The notes under the pieces: generated by a model
Told to the model about the DNA's origin: nothing
Seen by the model: the letters and a program-made list of their open reading frames with translations, nothing else
The model's database searches: none
Part shown: piece after piece, positions 36,601 to 44,425 of the stretch
Layout: every line of letters begins with the position of its first letter
Position numbering within the stretch: the stretch's first letter is position 1
From: Sipunculus nudus
Taxonomy: Eukaryota > Annelida > Sipuncula > Golfingiida > Sipunculidae
Reading direction: 5' to 3'
NCBI GenBank assembly: GCA_026874595.1
Contig: CM049307.1
Span: 60,148,870-60,212,869 of the forward strand
DNA: 64,000 nt
Translations under genes and position numbers: made by a program

Positions 36601-37159
36601 TTCTCCTTAATTAATGGAAGATGCAACGAACTAATCATCAATACTAACTTGATGAATATAGAAAGAACTTGCCTTGAGCTGAGCATTATTAAAAAAATGG
36701 ACCATGATATGTTCACAAATAGTCTGTTTACCCCTGCATATCATTTACTTTGAAACATTATTTAAATATTGTTAATGTGGTACAAATATCATAAAGTTTG
36801 TCATATTTCTTTTTGAAATGATAACCTATTGATAAGCCTATTAATCTGGCATTGAAAACAGTTGTCAGCGATCTTTCAACAGTGTTACTAACAGCCACCT
36901 TTTAATACTCGTTATAAATCATTATTGTATCATCGTTATTGTATCATTAACTGCACAAATGTCAAAACAAGGGGGGAGCTCGTTTGATTTATTTCACTGA
37001 GCATTTTGTATTTGTTTGATATTGCAGACATTGCGTTCAGTAGGAAAATTGATGGTTGAATGTTGGAACCCCAATCCGGCAGCAAGACTCACAGCATTAC
37101 GAGTCAAGAAATCATTAAGTAAACTGCTAGAGACATTGACATCTAACTCCAAAGCATGA
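3538..37159 (+). CDS. BMPR1: Type I BMP receptor serine/threonine kinase (BMPR1/ALK3/6 class), 11 coding exons
   Basis: The gene encodes a single-pass plasma-membrane receptor kinase. In this family it binds BMP ligands together with a type II receptor, is phosphorylated in its GS box, and phosphorylates SMAD1/5-type proteins. Exons: 3538-3622, 23584-23756, 29055-29175, 30065-30170, 30856-30997, 31989-32181, 32600-32791, 33966-34071, 34612-34787, 36448-36578, 37028-37159. Every junction is GT-AG and the phases agree, giving 1557 nt and 518 residues, close to vertebrate BMPR1A/B (about 500-530). Approximate residues: signal peptide 1-29; ten-Cys ectodomain 30-125; membrane helix 139-161; GS box 189-212 with SGSGSGLP; P-loop GKGRYG 225-230; Lys245; Glu258; L45 loop ADIKGTGS 278-285; HRD 344-346; DLG 364-366; APE 393-395. 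The L45 loop matches BMP rather than activin/TGF-beta type I receptors. All key kinase residues are present. BMPR1A versus BMPR1B is not resolvable, as expected for an invertebrate single orthologue. Confidence 0.95.
3640..5630. other. Start of BMPR1 intron 1: no gene seen
   Basis: This is AT-rich intron sequence with a CT-rich stretch near 3965-4020, a (TG)n-G10 tract at 4063-4090 and short homopolymers. Open frames up to 139 codons here lack motifs or splice-supported structure. Confidence 0.4.
5630..5985 (+). repeat. Dispersed repeat family C, copy 1
   Basis: It shares ordered blocks with 37466-37735 and 63104-63362: an ATTCTAAxxAAGGAATxCAAGCC start, a G/C homopolymer in two copies, TTCCTGAATCCxGATCATG in the middle, and GTGAGTTATxTTGTGAACAAAC before a CA-rich tail. 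It resembles a widespread mollusc interspersed repeat, possibly a SINE or a LINE tail; no coding is visible. Confidence 0.55.
5990..7250. other. BMPR1 intron 1 sequence without recognised content
   Basis: AT-rich unique-looking sequence leading into the minisatellite. No exon with supported splice sites was recognised. Confidence 0.35.
7251..8600. repeat. Intron 1 minisatellite, about 1.35 kb, 79/87 bp units
   Basis: The landmark GTCTTGTCCAGTT recurs at 7398, 7465, 7552, 7631, 7718, 7885, 7972, 8059, 8138, 8225, 8304, 8383 and 8470. Spacings are almost all 87 or 79 bp, with one 67 and one 167. The 8 bp difference comes from two alternative internal modules: a longer one containing CCATGGCAGATTGGCAGTGTGC, or a shorter one with CCTTAGCAGTATGC. 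Each unit is built from about 20 bp GGCAGTGTGCAGGAGGCTTT-like submotifs. The open frames here are repeat translations, not proteins. Confidence 0.93.
8720..10760. other. BMPR1 intron 1 sequence without recognised content
   Basis: AT-rich intron with several short open frames lacking motifs. No exon or complete transposon recognised. Confidence 0.3.
10765..11050 (+). mobile_element. Possible tRNA-derived SINE
   Basis: GCAGTGGTTAGTCC and TTAGTGTGGGTGCTCGC resemble a degenerate A-box region, and CCAGGAATCAAGTCCC about 40 bp on resembles a degenerate B box, as in tRNA-headed SINEs. A non-tRNA body follows. It is degenerate, with no second copy in the window to define its ends. Confidence 0.35.
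11216..11726 (+). mobile_element. TTAA-ended MITE, family B, copy 1
   Basis: It starts TTAAAGGGGCCCTATCACC and ends CTGATTATGCCCCTTTAA, so TTAA flanks AGGGGC inverted ends. The element at 55192-55695 is an opposite-orientation relative, sharing the CCGGGCGTGATC / GATCGCGCCCGG and TGTTTACC blocks. TTAA plus short G-rich TIRs fits a piggyBac-like MITE, by inference. Confidence 0.6.
11730..13285. other. BMPR1 intron 1 sequence without recognised content
   Basis: AT-rich, with A and T homopolymers. Nothing gene-like recognised. Confidence 0.3.
13290..13485 (+). repeat. Dispersed repeat family D, copy 1
   Basis: It shares TGCATC...ATCATATCAAACTTTxAGTCA, then ATCAGxAACAC...GCAGTGAAAA and GATAxxAGAT blocks with 58975-59265. 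In the second copy the middle is replaced by a (TA)n tract. Family type unknown. Confidence 0.4.
14025..15471. mobile_element. hAT-like non-autonomous element with CAGGGTT ends
   Basis: The left end is CAGGGTTCAAC and the right end CCAACCCTG. Both ends carry several CTTCCGGAAGAAA palindromic subterminal motifs (about 14084, 14118, 15383 and 15449). The flanks share caagtaa (14018-14024 and 15476-15482), a likely target-site duplication offset by a few G residues. No transposase frame is present in about 1.45 kb. Confidence 0.6.
16091..18704 (+). mobile_element. TAGCTCAG-family element, full-length copy 1 (about 2.6 kb)
   Basis: It starts TTTTAGCTCAGCTGACTATA with a terminal hairpin (TAGCTCAG ... 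CTGAGCTA), followed by (CCGT)n. It ends CAGCTG(C/A)GCGTCGTGACCCATAGGTCCCTTGTT. Internally it contains two related modules of about 650 bp, each ending near CCATGGCACGTTT. It is collinear with 24747-27368 at high identity (roughly 90% or more by eye). There is no transposase or reverse transcriptase, so the class is unknown. Confidence 0.8.
19023..19750 (+). mobile_element. TAGCTCAG-family element, 5' partial copy
   Basis: It has the same 5' hairpin and CCGTCTGTCCGTCC stretch, then the GGGCACGTTTTGAAACCGTTGGACCTA module. Similarity fades near 19750 and the conserved 3' end is missing. Confidence 0.65.
20479..22954 (+). mobile_element. TAGCTCAG-family element carrying AGGTCA arrays
   Basis: It starts TTTTAGCTCAGCTGACTTTC and ends GCAGCTGAGCGTCATGACCCATGGGTCACTTG. 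A GGGCACAAATTGTAACC block is tandemly doubled at 20574-20643. Four modules of about 130-146 bp follow, each with a cluster of AGGTCA half-sites (starting 20849, 20995, 21138, 21267). No coding capacity is seen. Confidence 0.75.
20849..21093 (+). promoter_or_regulatory. Clustered nuclear-receptor-type half-sites inside the element
   Basis: At 20849-20875 four AGGTCA half-sites lie in direct orientation with spacings 2, 1 and 0; the arrangement is repeated at 20995-21021. AGGTCA-A-AGGTCA is a perfect DR1, the consensus for HNF4/RXR-type receptors, and TCAAGGTCA is the extended ERR/SF-1 half-site. Binding is inferred, not shown. Confidence 0.45.
23080..23380 (+). mobile_element. TAGCTCAG-family element, 3' fragment
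   Basis: It ends CTTCAGCTGAGCGCCGAAACCCATGGGTCCCTTGTT, immediately upstream of BMPR1 exon 2 (about 200 bp before its acceptor). The preceding TTTGC-rich stretch resembles 28680-28850. Confidence 0.6.
23584..23756 (+). CDS. BMPR1: BMPR1 exon 2: first half of ligand-binding ectodomain
   Basis: Acceptor CTGTTTCAG and donor CAG|GTAAGG. It encodes the GVICHCNIC start, then STCQT, GKCFAS and YGC, giving six of the ten ectodomain cysteines with one N-glycosylation sequon (NST). Its 173 nt is not a multiple of three, so skipping it would shift the frame. It sits between two near-identical direct repeats (16091-18704 and 24747-27368). Confidence 0.93.
23890..24260 (+). repeat. Dispersed repeat family E, copy 1
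   Basis: It shares AATGGGGTCATGACCTTTACT, TAAATATCTCAAGAAA, GGTGCCACC and CACCTTTTAATACCCC blocks in the same order with 43975-44405. No ORF is present. It lies in BMPR1 intron 2. Confidence 0.55.
24747..27368 (+). mobile_element. TAGCTCAG-family element, full-length copy 2 (about 2.6 kb)
   Basis: It is collinear from hairpin to CCCTTGTT end with 16091-18704, including the shared non-repeat-looking stretch around GGCTCTCTCCAGCCCCTCTTGAG. The two copies lie in the same orientation 8.66 kb apart with BMPR1 exon 2 between them. Minor indels distinguish them. Confidence 0.8.
27427..28850 (+). mobile_element. TAGCTCAG-family element, degraded copy
   Basis: It starts at CCAGCTGACTATAAGTC with the first bases lost, has a C20 tract (about 27479-27498) where siblings have (CCGT)n, carries the AACGTTTTGAAACCGTTGG module, and ends CAGCGGAGTGACTTTACCCATGGGTCTCTAG. 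It is in BMPR1 intron 2, about 200 bp before exon 3. Confidence 0.65.
29055..29175 (+). CDS. BMPR1: BMPR1 exon 3: second half of ectodomain with CC-x5-CN box
   Basis: Acceptor TGTTTTCAG. It encodes CLGKYST..., then the CCDDADMCN box that closes the three-finger activin-receptor fold, then a Thr/Pro/His-rich stalk. The donor used here is CCCAG|GTAAGG at 29176, which restores GAT (Asp) with exon 4. A duplicated, equally good donor lies 30 nt downstream at 29206 and keeps the same frame, so a 10-residue longer stalk isoform is possible. Confidence 0.92.
29163..29640 (+). repeat. Tandem repeat of the exon 3 / intron 3 junction (28-32 bp units)
   Basis: Units of the form CACCACAxACAACACCACATCCAG-GTAAGGCT recur, placing GT donors at 29176, 29206, 29235, 29267, 29295 and 29327, then more diverged copies with GTGAGG to about 29640. 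The first unit is the 3' end of coding exon 3. Donors 1-3 share AG|GTAAGGCTC. Confidence 0.85.
30065..30170 (+). CDS. BMPR1: BMPR1 exon 4: transmembrane helix
   Basis: Acceptor TATTTACAG and donor AAG|GTGAGT. It encodes [12 protein letters not shown] followed by about 23 hydrophobic residues ([20 protein letters not shown]...), the only membrane-spanning segment of the mature receptor, and ends inside the Arg codon that begins the cytoplasmic stop-transfer sequence. Confidence 0.93.
30856..30997 (+). CDS. BMPR1: BMPR1 exon 5: juxtamembrane region and GS box
   Basis: Acceptor GTTTACACAG and donor TTG|GTAAGT. It encodes the basic [11 protein letters not shown] stop-transfer stretch, then [12 protein letters not shown] and the [14 protein letters not shown] box. 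In this receptor family the type II receptor phosphorylates these serines, and the Leu-Pro is the FKBP12-binding site. Confidence 0.95.
31989..32181 (+). CDS. BMPR1: BMPR1 exon 6: kinase N-lobe with P-loop and catalytic lysine
   Basis: Acceptor ATTTCAG and donor AG|GTAATA. It encodes [11 protein letters not shown], the glycine loop [15 protein letters not shown] with the ATP-binding lysine (residue 245), and the alpha-C helix [10 protein letters not shown] with its glutamate (258). It ends at RHENIL, one nucleotide into the next Gly codon. Confidence 0.96.
32600..32791 (+). CDS. BMPR1: BMPR1 exon 7: L45 loop and hinge
   Basis: Acceptor TGTTTCCAG and donor AAAG|GTCAGC, which has a weaker intron +3 to +6 sequence than its neighbours. 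It encodes [16 protein letters not shown], whose L45 loop sets BMP-type SMAD specificity in this family, then [15 protein letters not shown] and [17 protein letters not shown] leading to the catalytic loop. Confidence 0.95.
33069..33480 (+). mobile_element. TAGCTCAG-family element, degraded 5' fragment
   Basis: TTTTAGCTCAGATGACTGAAT followed by CCTTTGTCCGTTGTCCGG and CGGCACAAATCGTAACC matches the family's 5' modules. The rest is unrecognisable. It lies in BMPR1 intron 7. Confidence 0.5.
33966..34071 (+). CDS. BMPR1: BMPR1 exon 8: catalytic loop
   Basis: Acceptor CTTGATAG and donor CAG|GTAAGA. It encodes [19 protein letters not shown] with the catalytic HRD aspartate, and [10 protein letters not shown] with the magnesium-binding DLG motif. 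The final two bases join exon 9 to form the Ser codon of the SDTN activation segment. Confidence 0.95.
34612..34787 (+). CDS. BMPR1: BMPR1 exon 9: activation segment and APE motif
   Basis: Acceptor TTCTGTTTTAG and donor TCAG|GTATGT. It encodes [19 protein letters not shown], the MAPEVLDE motif and [19 protein letters not shown]. Its last 57 bases, including the donor, are the apparent seed of the tandem repeat that fills the first 0.5-0.7 kb of the following intron. Confidence 0.95.
34733..35470 (+). repeat. Tandem repeat seeded by the last 57 bases of BMPR1 exon 9
   Basis: ATGTATTC (or its mutated form) recurs at 34733 (in the exon), 34790, 34833, 34890, 34947, 34990, 35047, 35104 and 35161, then more diverged to about 35470. 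Periods are 57 bp, or 43 bp where the distal part is deleted. 57 bp equals 19 codons, and the unit corresponds to residues 414-432, ending in the donor TCAG|GTATGT. Copies at about 34944, 35101, 35158, 35216 and 35273 still have AG|GT. Confidence 0.9.
36046..36427 (+). repeat. Three-copy tandem repeat, 126-132 bp units
   Basis: Units start GTAGCAGCT at 36046, 36172 and 36304, each containing TTGCAACTT, AATCTGAAGAGGAATT and GGGATTTCAAAGCTTAGTCAT. The array ends about 20 bp before the exon 10 acceptor, so it forms the whole 3' end of intron 9. Confidence 0.88.
36448..36578 (+). CDS. BMPR1: BMPR1 exon 10: kinase C-lobe
   Basis: Acceptor GTCTACAG and donor GAG|GTGAGA. It encodes [24 protein letters not shown] and RPSLPNRW, all conserved landmarks of type I TGF-beta family receptor kinases. 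Confidence 0.95.
37028..37159 (+). CDS. BMPR1: BMPR1 exon 11: kinase C-terminus and stop codon
   Basis: Acceptor GATATTGCAG. It encodes [13 protein letters not shown], then [15 protein letters not shown] (the subdomain XI arginine is present), and ends with a short tail and TGA at 37157-37159. The 3' UTR presumably follows. It soon enters a TIR element (37406-38091), and a candidate AATAAA lies at 39249, but the cleavage site is not determinable. Confidence 0.94.
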   Translation, partial: TLRSVGKLMVECWNPNPAARLTALRVKKSLSKLLETLTSNSKA

Positions 37160-37405
37160 CCAGGGGATCCCTAAGAGTGCCGGCCAACCTGCCGTGTTCA
37201 GCAAACCAGAGGCTGTGTGTGCCCGTCTTAGTCGTCCATTATCGTCTCTGTCAAAAGGCCAGTTGTCAGCTCCAGCACCCGGAAATCATCAGTGTATATG
37301 CAAGTGGCTGTGCATATTATCATTTTTTGCAAATACAGTTGTGTCCGATATGTACAGTGTGTATTAGATACTGCCAACAGGTGCATCTCATTATAATTTA
37401 ATGAT

Positions 37406-38091
37406 TACTGTGGTTGACTTTATGTTCTTGAGGGTTTTAGATTATAGTGTTTGCAAAATGCAAGTTAACCTGAAAGCTAGGAATCTGCATTCTAAGGAAT
37501 GCAAGCCCTTCGCCATGTTGGGGTCCCTATTGATGCTCCCAAAACTGAGTTTGCATTCACTTATTTAGCCCATATTCCCAGGTTCATTCATACATAAGCA
37601 CTGTGAATATTCCTTTAAAATGTTCCTGAATCTGGATCATGTGCCCAATCCACATCAAAATCTAATTGATTCTTCATTGGCCCATATCTGAAACATCTAC
37701 ACAGGCGAGCAGTTAATTATACTGTAGTGGCCTCATTATCATCTCATTTACCTTATTATTATCTGTAGCATCGAAAGTGTAAAGGCAAACAACTGGTATT
37801 ACAATTAATAACAGGTCTTTTATGTTACCTGTAAATGATACAATATAATTTATTGTTAAAACTTATAAATGATATATCTGTAATACCTTATGAATAATAT
37901 CAGAACTTGTACATTATTTGCTTATAATGAGCAATCTGTTCTCTTTAGTTCTCGTTAAATGTGTGAGTACATATAATTATGGATACACTTTGTTCAACAA
38001 TCATGAATCCATAAAATCAAACCCTCCTGAAAAACTGCAAATGTATGAATCAGGAAAATGTAACCCCATGAATATAAGGCCAACCACAGTG
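37406..38091. mobile_element. TIR element (GGTTGGCTTTATATTC family), copy 1
   Basis: It begins TACTGTGGTTGACTTTATGTTC and ends GAATATAAGGCCAACCACAGT, an inverted pair of about 20 bp. A family C repeat (37466-37735) is nested inside. It begins about 250 bp after the BMPR1 stop codon, so it may be part of the 3' UTR. Confidence 0.55.
37466..37735 (+). repeat. Dispersed repeat family C, copy 2
   Basis: It aligns with 5630-5985 and 63104-63362: ATTCTAAGGAATGCAAGCC, GGGTCCCTATT, GTTCCTGAATCTGGATCATG and ATTCTTCATTGGCCCAT occur in order. Confidence 0.55.
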
Positions 38092-38099
38092 TGTCATGT

Positions 38100-39400
38100 A
38101 CAACTGGTACAGGGATGACACAGTGTTGATATATTTTGACAAGTCCTACAGTGTGGTTTTAGTACTTATATGATATATTGTAGTATCCTAATCTGAGTGT
38201 TTTATGTTTTTATCCAGGATATTTTCAGTTCACATCACAAATGATTGACAAATAATGAGAAAAGGAACAACTTGTCTACAGAACAGTATACTGTGGTGAC
38301 CAACAGTTTTGTGCAGTGGCCAGATCTTACATCATTTATTACAGTCAGGCAAGCTGTTTTTCCCATTGTTAGGTCTTATTACCTATAGTTTCAAAGCGAG
38401 TTAAGAAAAATTAAATTGAAGTTTCATTTTATGGCGGTGGCTATAAAAAAGGGATCTGCCATACTTGGACTTAAGTTTGTCACCACTTACTGGTGCTATA
38501 ACCTTCAGTTCCTTCAGAGCCAGTGGTGAAGGTTTTGGCCCTGGTCAGTAGTGACCTTCTCAGTCTATTACTGTTCTAACTACAGTTCTCATGGAAGTTT
38601 GTGATAATAACACATTTATAGGTCTAATAGTTTATGTTAAAGCAGATACTATCCATTATGTCATCTTACCATGGGTGGTCACAGGAAATGGGCCAAAATG
38701 TGTCCATGCCAAAAGCAGGCTGCCACCTGGCAGATTCTGATACATGTATACCTAATTATGCTTACAGTAATTTCACCACTTACAGTGGTGAAAATAATGA
38801 ATATAGGTTAAATTTAGGAAAAATCTTGGAACTATATTTACACTGGATATATTCAGATGAGACAGCATTAATAATGTGATAGCCAAGGACTCACAGCAGT
38901 CTATTGATCAGGATTTTAGCTGTATTGTTTATTCTTATGTATTATATATATGTGTGTGTGTATAATATACTATATATATAAAACAGGATTTTCAAAGCAA
39001 TTTATATTTTATATAGCTGTATTTTGTAGAGTGTTTTTGTTTCATATGTATGATATCATGCTGCTCATTTATTTGTTTCTTTTTTAGTAGTGCTGTGTAG
39101 GGCAATTCTTGATACAGAAAACTGGTATTTGGTATTAGTCTCTGCTTTATACATATGTATTTTACATCATCTGCCAATACACTGTGTGAAAAGAGGTCAG
39201 TAAGTTTATATTAATTATCATTTTAATGCAAAATATGTGAAAAGTATGAATAAATAAATTTACAGAAGTTTCTAAGGATAATTTTACTTCACTTGAGAGT
39301 AAACAGTGTCCATGAATGATGACGATCCATTGTATTCTTAACTTGGTATATAATGCTGAAGTGGACAAGTTTATTGGAAAAAGAAATGTGTAAAAGCCAA
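38100..39400. other. Downstream of BMPR1: possible 3' UTR, otherwise nothing recognised
   Basis: AT-rich sequence with a TATATG microsatellite near 38940-38980 and a candidate polyadenylation hexamer AATAAA at 39249. No coding frame recognised. Confidence 0.3.
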
Positions 39401-39407
39401 TTAAAAT

Positions 39408-39831
39408 TAGTGTTGGAACCCATGATCGATTATAGTTAAGGATCGATCGGCTGATTCAACAATCGGATGAACTATCTTGCATTGCCATAATCAATTACAG
39501 AGTTTTTCACAAAGATAAGGCCTAATAATGATGTAAGGTAAGCTTTCATGAAATTTATGTGAACAAACTTTAGAAAAATCTGTTTAATTGATTTACACCT
39601 AAGTTTACTATATATACATGTAGACTAAAGAGTTATAGATATATTAGCCAATATGAAAGCCTATATATCAATTGAGGAAATGCACAGGTCTCTATTTGAT
39701 CAGAAATTTCATACCCCTAGAGGCTAGCTAATGATGGATCAACACATCAAAAGATTGACATATAATCGATCATCAATTGCTGAAATGTTGCCAATGATTG
39801 ATTATAATCAGTGAAGTGACTTCCAGCACTA
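39408..39831. mobile_element. hAT-like MITE with TAGTGTTGGAA ends
   Basis: Left TAGTGTTGGAACCC and right TTCCAGCACTA are imperfect inverted ends. The flanks attaaaat and attaaaaa match at 7 of 8 bases. The interior is full of ATCGAT/AATCGATT motifs, like 214-1063, suggesting a related family. It is non-coding. Confidence 0.6.
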
Positions 39832-40131
39832 ATTAAAAATTCACTTCAGAAGAGAATAATCAAACGAAATACACCAACAAGTTTGGACACACAGTAAGTT
39901 CCTGTGAACTGAACCTAACTCACTGAAAAATCTCATGAAAATATTCTCAAGTAATATCATTTGCTTTAGTATTGTGTGTTTTTACAATGGGCAGAGCTGG
40001 CGAAAGGTTGAAAAGGCCAGTCTGCTGTTAATACAAGCCCAGAATTTACAAACACATATGTTTTATACAAAGAGAACTGTATCAAAAGTGATCAAAATCA
40101 AAGCTACTGTTGTATTTTGTATATGTTTGTG

Positions 40132-40133
<2 letters not shown>

Positions 40134-40192
<59 letters not shown>
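40134..40192. repeat. (TA)n microsatellite
   Basis: About 29 uninterrupted TA units. Adjacent open frames are artefacts of the repeat. Confidence 0.97.
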
Positions 40193-40197
<5 letters not shown>

Positions 40198-40199
40198 AT

Positions 40200-42230
40200 A
40201 TATATACTTTTTATGTACAGATGTTCATATGTATTATAATTTGTGTGTAGAGTATGTTAAACCAGTTGTTGTGTGAAAGTTAGACCAGGTTAAATCAGTG
40301 TCCTGTAGGTATAGTTTGTTTACATTTAGATATATCTGTAAATTAGATTAAGTCCTGCAAATTTTATTTTCTCAGGTAAATGACGTTAGAATGTGCTATT
40401 TGATTTGTATGCCAGTTGATTTACCATAGCAGACAGTGATCGACCAACAGCTGCTAACTGCAGAATGACCACAGTCTTCAGGAAAAAAAAGGTACCAGTA
40501 AGAAGCCTTGACAATCAGACGTATCCAAGGTCGTTATTGATAGAACGTTGTCATTGCACCAAATTTTATTTCAATTATACTTTGCTACCTGTGTGAGAAT
40601 CAATGTTCTTCCATGATTTAGTGCGCTTGTACATGGAAAAGCCCTAGAATGGTTAATTTTTGGTTCATAACCTTGCTCAGAACAGGAAGTTACTGTATTC
40701 TTACCTTTTTTTCTCGCAAACTTGAATACCTTGGTATGTCACCAAAAGTATTCCAGTATTTATTATATTTAAAGAAAAAAAATGCATTCGCCGTCACAGA
40801 ATTAAAACCATAGTTTCTTTGTTTATGGGTACCTTCAGTAATTTTTCTGAGCACTGGTCATGTCATAGGGATGTAAAACCGAAATAAAAATAATGTCTCT
40901 GCCATTTGGAGAGACTTGTCTTTTATTTATTTAATTAATTTCAGTTCATTTAACGTTGTGAGTACCCTTATTCTTTCGTCTGTTCTTGACAAGAAGGCAA
41001 TGGAGACCATATAATACTTTAATGATAACTGTTGGCAGACCGTGTTAAAGTGTTTACAGCAGTCTTTTTACCTTTTACGTTTATGGTAAATTTGTACGGT
41101 CGCGTGGTGGCTCATAGGAGTCACGTTATGCAGTAATGAGGTTTCAGGATGATGCACGCGGAACACGGATGTTTTATTCATGTAAAATTTTAATTAATCT
41201 AAGTTTAATTACGAGCTTAGTTGCACCATACATTTGGGCATTCAGGGTTATTTACAGTTCTTAGGTTTGTGAAAACAAATTCATATGAATAGTTAGATTG
41301 CCAATAGATTACGCTAGAAAATGATTGCAAGTTCTTTGAAAAGATTTGAAACCACAATGAAATGATGGTACTTGGAATATCAGGGTTCGTTTCATGTTGT
41401 AAAACAGAAACACTTTGAGGAAATCCTTTCAGTGAAAACCGGTTTTATGCTTGAAACCTGGTTCCTTTGTGGGTCCATTTTCAAATTCTCCTGAATAGAA
41501 GAGATAAATATCTTGCAATGTAACTTTCTTTCAGACAAGGGTAGTTATATAAAGCTTCCTGCTGAAAGTGGTTAATCCCTTTGAGGATGACGACGTCGGA
41601 TGAGAATTATCCATCATTTTCAGTTAAATTATTTTATATAAACTTTTCTTTTTGCAGCAGCTTCTTACATTTTGGGTCCTCTTATTTACAACATTTGTTG
41701 AATTTATTTTCGTTGTACGTCCCTAAGCTCCGATTTAGCTGCCATTTGGAACCCAGGAAGTCACATGCGAAACTCCCGAAAGACCAAACGTTGACGAGAC
41801 ATATCTGTGAATGTAATTCAACCATAGCGTTTTAACATGTATCAGAAAATTTGCACACTAGCTCATATTTATGGACACTTAATACATATCCGAACGCCTG
41901 TATACTTAAGTAGCAGAAACTTACCTACCTGCATGTATTGTACTGTGTTGTTGTTAATGTTGTTACCAGGATAACGGGCATTGATGTGGTCGTAGCGAGT
42001 ATATTTATTTATAGGTTGTGGACATCAGAAACACCGGGTCTGCCTCGAAATGTCAAAGCCGTCGTTTTCATTACATAGAAATTGTGTTCATTATCGCAGC
42101 GCAAATTCATTTGTACACTCAGTTTAAAAGCTAGAATCGCCGCTGTAATTGTTTATTGTAACGTATTTCGTTTGTGTGCTAAATCTGGTTAAATTATGAA
42201 TTAAATATCGATCTTTTGACCGATGCTTAT
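40200..42230. other. Intergenic stretch without recognised content
   Basis: No recognisable exon or repeat. An 84-codon frame at 41581 lacks motifs and flanking splice signals I would trust. Confidence 0.3.
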
Positions 42231-42290
42231 AAATAAATAAATAAATAAATATATATATATATATTTATATATATATTTATATCTATATGA
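42231..42290. repeat. (AAAT)n and (TA)n microsatellite
   Basis: AAATAAATAAATAAAT followed by alternating TA with interspersed TTTATA. Confidence 0.9.
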
Positions 42291-42338
42291 AGAATTATGT
42301 AATTGCTCTTCCAGAAACATTGATTGAAGGATGCGATT

Positions 42339-42386
42339 GGCATGCGAATATCTCCTCCTCCTGATTGAAGGAGATATTCGCATGCC
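42339..42386. repeat. Perfect 17 bp inverted repeat with 14-base loop
   Basis: GGCATGCGAATATCTCC (42339-42355) is the exact reverse complement of 42370-42386. TGATTGAAGGA also occurs both before and within the loop, so this may be an inverted duplication product. Confidence 0.85.
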
Positions 42387-42399
42387 AGTTATATTTATT

Positions 42400-43970
42400 A
42401 TCTTAATATATATATTTTAACCAAATATATTAAGATGATCAGGGGTGTATAGAAATTGAAATATTCTTGAACACCGGTACTTTATAACAAGGTGCACTGG
42501 TTTACTTAGTGTTGTAAGGAGAGAGCAGCCTCTAGTGGAATCTGGGCTAAGACGGAAAAGATGGTGCTAAATCATTTTATTCATTAGTGGCATTACTGTA
42601 TAATTTCATAAAATATAAACTAACTTAATACTTTAAGTATGGCGTGTCATTATTCAGCGGCATCACTATTGGGTCATACGACAGTTTAGCAAACCACTGT
42701 AAATGCAGATTCAAAGGCTTGTACTGATACAGGTAAATACGCAAAGGCGCATTTATCCGTCAGCACTGAGACAGAATTGTGTATATTTTACAAAATTTTA
42801 GTCATGGCTCATTCGCGCTTGCCCAGATTATGATGCATCATGGGTGTTCTACCGAGCACGTGTAATACTAGAGGTTTGCAATATTTGGTCAGAACGTAAA
42901 TTTTCATGACTGAGTGGTACTAAATTTATGAATGGTGATGACATTTATATATATATATATCATATTTTATATGCAGGGTTTATTTGTAGTTAATTACATA
43001 TTTGCCCCCCCCCCCCCAAGTATATGCATATTTAGATGTTATTTTAAAAACAAAGCATATTTTATTATGGGCGTGTAAATACATATACATACGTGCATGC
43101 AAACACATATATTGGAGTGTATATTGTATATAATGTATCCCCCTGGATGGACTACATTTGGTGCGTGCAGGGCTGTTTATATTTTTATTCATAGAGATTC
43201 TAGAATATAGCAGTATTGTACAGCTGGTGTGGAGGCAGATTTGAGATTGTGTATTGTGAGCTTTTGCCGCGCCAGTAGAGTGGGCACTGTATACTGCATG
43301 ATGTGGCATGTACATTATGCCTGTGGACAAATATAGAAGGGAAATTGCATTTGATATTTCTCGATATGATTCGCAATGTTGCACAATGCAGTTCAATTTG
43401 TATCAGAACAGAACTACCTGAAAAAAATAAATTGATAATTAATAACGAAGTTTGAATTCCTGTTATGTTTTCTTCAGCCCTTTACGAATCCTTACTTTAT
43501 TCTTTGAAATATACCACAGTAATTTGGAGGGTTTACATTTCAGTGTTTAGTAGTCCATATTAGTCACGTTCACATATATTGATATCGTCTTTGCTGCACT
43601 TTCTTCTCCGTTTATTGTGAATGATTTCTTTATTGACAAGCCCTGATGAACTTGTACTCCTTTTGATTTAACTTTTCCTCTTGAAATAACCTCAAATTTA
43701 TGTTTCCTCTGAACTTTCCAAATAATAACCATTTTGTACCCGAAAATTCATGAATGTGATCAAATTTCTTCGGAAGGTTTCCATGGACTTTACAGAAATT
43801 CGATGTGTGCTCATGGATCTTTGTTAGTAGTAAACATTGACTTTTGGTGCCACCTATAATTCTAAATTAAGTTTACATGAAGCAGTTGGCGGGTTAACAA
43901 AACAATTGTAACAAACGAACTTGGTTAAACTCCAGCTTGTCTATAGACGTGTACCAGACTTATTTGCCTT
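42400..43970. other. Intergenic stretch; two homopolymer/AT tracts, no firm gene
   Basis: It contains (TA)n near 42946 and a C12-13 tract near 43005-43017. A 61-codon - strand frame at 43547-43732 looks mildly protein-like but was not recognised. Confidence 0.3.
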
Positions 43971-43974
43971 ATTG

Positions 43975-44405
43975 TATCCCAAGACAAAGTCAGGGGGTAC
44001 TCTAGTTTTATGCCCCCCCCCCCCCCCCCGTTGATAAATCTTGTCTGCGCGATAACTCAAAAAAATTAACTGCACGGCTCTTTACCAAACTTAACATGTG
44101 CATAGGTATGGGTCCGAGGATTTAAAATGGGGTTATGAGCTTTACTAGGAGAGTGACCTTGACCATTAATAGGTCCATTCTGGTGAAGAGTCGCACAAGT
44201 TCTTAAATATCTCAAGAAATCTTGCATGGATTGATCCAAAAATCAAGTCCACCGAAGATCGTGGATAGCGTTGTCAGGTACCGGAAACTGGTGGCGCCAC
44301 CCATAATCCTTTTCTTGTTTGTGCGCCTTTTAATACCCCAATCATTGCCACTTGACAGCACTGTGAGCAAAATCGTTCAAATTTGATGGACAGATTTCTT
44401 TCCTT
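43975..44405 (+). repeat. Dispersed repeat family E, copy 2, with C17 tract
   Basis: It matches 23890-24260 in block order (TTAAAATGGGGTTATGAGCTTTACT, TTAAATATCTCAAGAAA, GGTGGCGCCACC, GCCTTTTAATACCCCAATCATTGCC). A run of 17 C at 44013-44029 lies near the left edge. Confidence 0.55.
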
Positions 44406-44425
44406 TTACGCATATACATAAATAT

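Noticed and set aside
42980-43396. 138-codon - strand frame
   Set aside because: Runs through a poly-C tract and alternating TACATA sequence; the composition of the peptide follows the DNA repeats.
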